64,000 nucleotides of DNA from Candidatus Babeliales bacterium. Lineage in GTDB: Bacteria; Babelota; Babeliae; Babelales; UASB340. The stretch spans positions 23,108-87,107 of the forward strand of contig JAGLWI010000006.1 of the NCBI GenBank assembly GCA_023133515.1. Reading direction: 5' to 3'. The position numbers and the translations under genes were made by a program. Shown in pieces: positions 63,394-64,000 of this stretch (positions within the stretch are counted from its first letter, which is position 1; each line of letters begins with the position of its first letter). The notes beneath the pieces were generated by a model. The model saw only the letters and a list, made by a program, of their open reading frames with translations, did no database searches and had not been told where the DNA came from.

Positions 63394-64000
63394 ATGAAAA
63401 CTACATTATTATTGGGGATTTTTCTTTTTTGTTTTGTAAATGTTTTTGCAGAAGGAGAATATGAAAACAAAATCTATTTTTTTGGTGAAAAATTTTCTCA
63501 CAGAATATTTGTTACAGAAAGTTTTTGTTATTCAACATTATCAGAAGTTGATTTTTCTCTTTCTAGATTAAATCATTGTGATTTCAGTTTTACTCAATGC
63601 GAAAAAACTATTTTTACAGATACTTGCCTATATCGAACCAGGTTTATGTATGCAAATTGTCATAAGGCAAAATTTAATAATTCTTCTTTAGTCAACGCAT
63701 GGCTTTGGCATGGAAATTATACGGGTGCAGATTTTACCAATGCTAATCTTAAAGATGCAGCTATGTTCTTCTGTAAAATTGGAACAGAAGGTGAAGATAA
63801 AACTATAGTAACAGGCGCTAATTTTAAAAATGTTTGGGGTTTAACTAATATCCAAAAAAAGTATCTTAAAGAACATGGTGCCATAAATGTTCCAGAAGAT
63901 TGTGATGAAGAAAAAGAGTTTGAAGAATTTAAAGCCAAACTTAATAAACGTATCGAAGAAGGATTTATTTTTTACCCATTAAATAAGTGGTTTAGACTTG
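63394..64000 (+). CDS. Secreted pentapeptide-repeat protein (runs off the window)
   Basis: At least 202 residues, no stop before the right edge. Signal peptide (MKTTLLLGIFLFCFVNVFA). Pentapeptide-like units follow ('VDFSLSRLNHCDFSF', 'ADFTNANLKDAAMFF') with an unusual number of Cys and Phe at the stacked positions. Then 'GLTNIQKKYLKEHGAINVP', the same post-helix segment as in the gene at 58616. AGGAGATAATAAA lies before the ATG. Confidence 0.82.
   Translation, partial: MKTTLLLGIFLFCFVNVFAEGEYENKIYFFGEKFSHRIFVTESFCYSTLSEVDFSLSRLNHCDFSFTQCEKTIFTDTCLYRTRFMYANCHKAKFNNSSLVNAWLWHGNYTGADFTNANLKDAAMFFCKIGTEGEDKTIVTGANFKNVWGLTNIQKKYLKEHGAINVPEDCDEEKEFEEFKAKLNKRIEEGFIFYPLNKWFRL

Noticed and set aside
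1..64000. CRISPR array, prophage structural genes, rRNA genes
   Set aside because: No regularly spaced direct repeats, no capsid/terminase/tail genes and no rRNA sequence were seen on either strand.

Overview
The window is strongly AT-rich DNA from a Gram-negative bacterium with a reduced, host-dependent lifestyle. It encodes a BamA-type outer-membrane assembly protein, FtsQ-FtsA-FtsZ, a nucleoside importer plus a deoxynucleoside kinase, a polyamine importer, and many small secreted proteins with ankyrin or pentapeptide repeats. It also has four PQ-loop membrane paralogues. This mix best fits Candidatus Dependentiae (TM6, Babela-like). That assignment is my inference from gene content, not from a marker-gene comparison. 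The standard bacterial code applies: many genes end in TGA.

Layout. 1-4.9 kb: end of an ABC-F ATPase gene, a NurA-like nuclease, two PQ-loop proteins and two secreted proteins. 5-42.9 kb is mostly housekeeping on the minus strand: pepA-sufU-sufS, metG, lepB, potABCD with a 56-codon leader membrane gene, bamA, tRNA-Glu, acyP, a glycosyltransferase, and an F0 cluster (AtpR/AtpI-like, atpB and a single gene holding four fused c-subunits). It continues with ppsA, an MBL hydrolase, mnmA, nupC, mscS, prfA, rpmE, an SIS-domain isomerase, pgeF, ftsZ-ftsA-ftsQ, rlmB and a deoxynucleoside kinase.

43-64 kb is accessory and disturbed. It opens with tRNA-Val and tRNA-Asn; a minus-strand ORF ends inside tRNA-Asn. 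Then come a transposase remnant, ankyrin proteins, a lipoprotein, and a 4.4 kb stretch bounded by two copies of a GDP-fucose synthase/methyltransferase junction. That stretch is full of gene fragments, including a polymorphic-toxin tip with an intact immunity-like gene, two ORFs broken by TGA, and tandem PQ-loop genes. The right end carries secreted and repeat proteins, an FkbM methyltransferase, and tRNA-Asp followed by hairpin repeats around an intact GIY-YIG nuclease gene.

How the genes connect: NupC and the deoxynucleoside kinase would import and phosphorylate host nucleosides; PotABCD would import polyamines; the F0 genes couple an ion gradient to ATP. The secreted ankyrin and pentapeptide proteins are candidate host-interaction factors. 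The most unusual items are the four-hairpin c-subunit, the hairpin-repeat family that shares the CCA end of two tRNAs and flanks a GIY-YIG gene, the degenerate toxin-immunity locus, and G5-G7 runs serving as ribosome-binding sites of surface or secreted protein genes.
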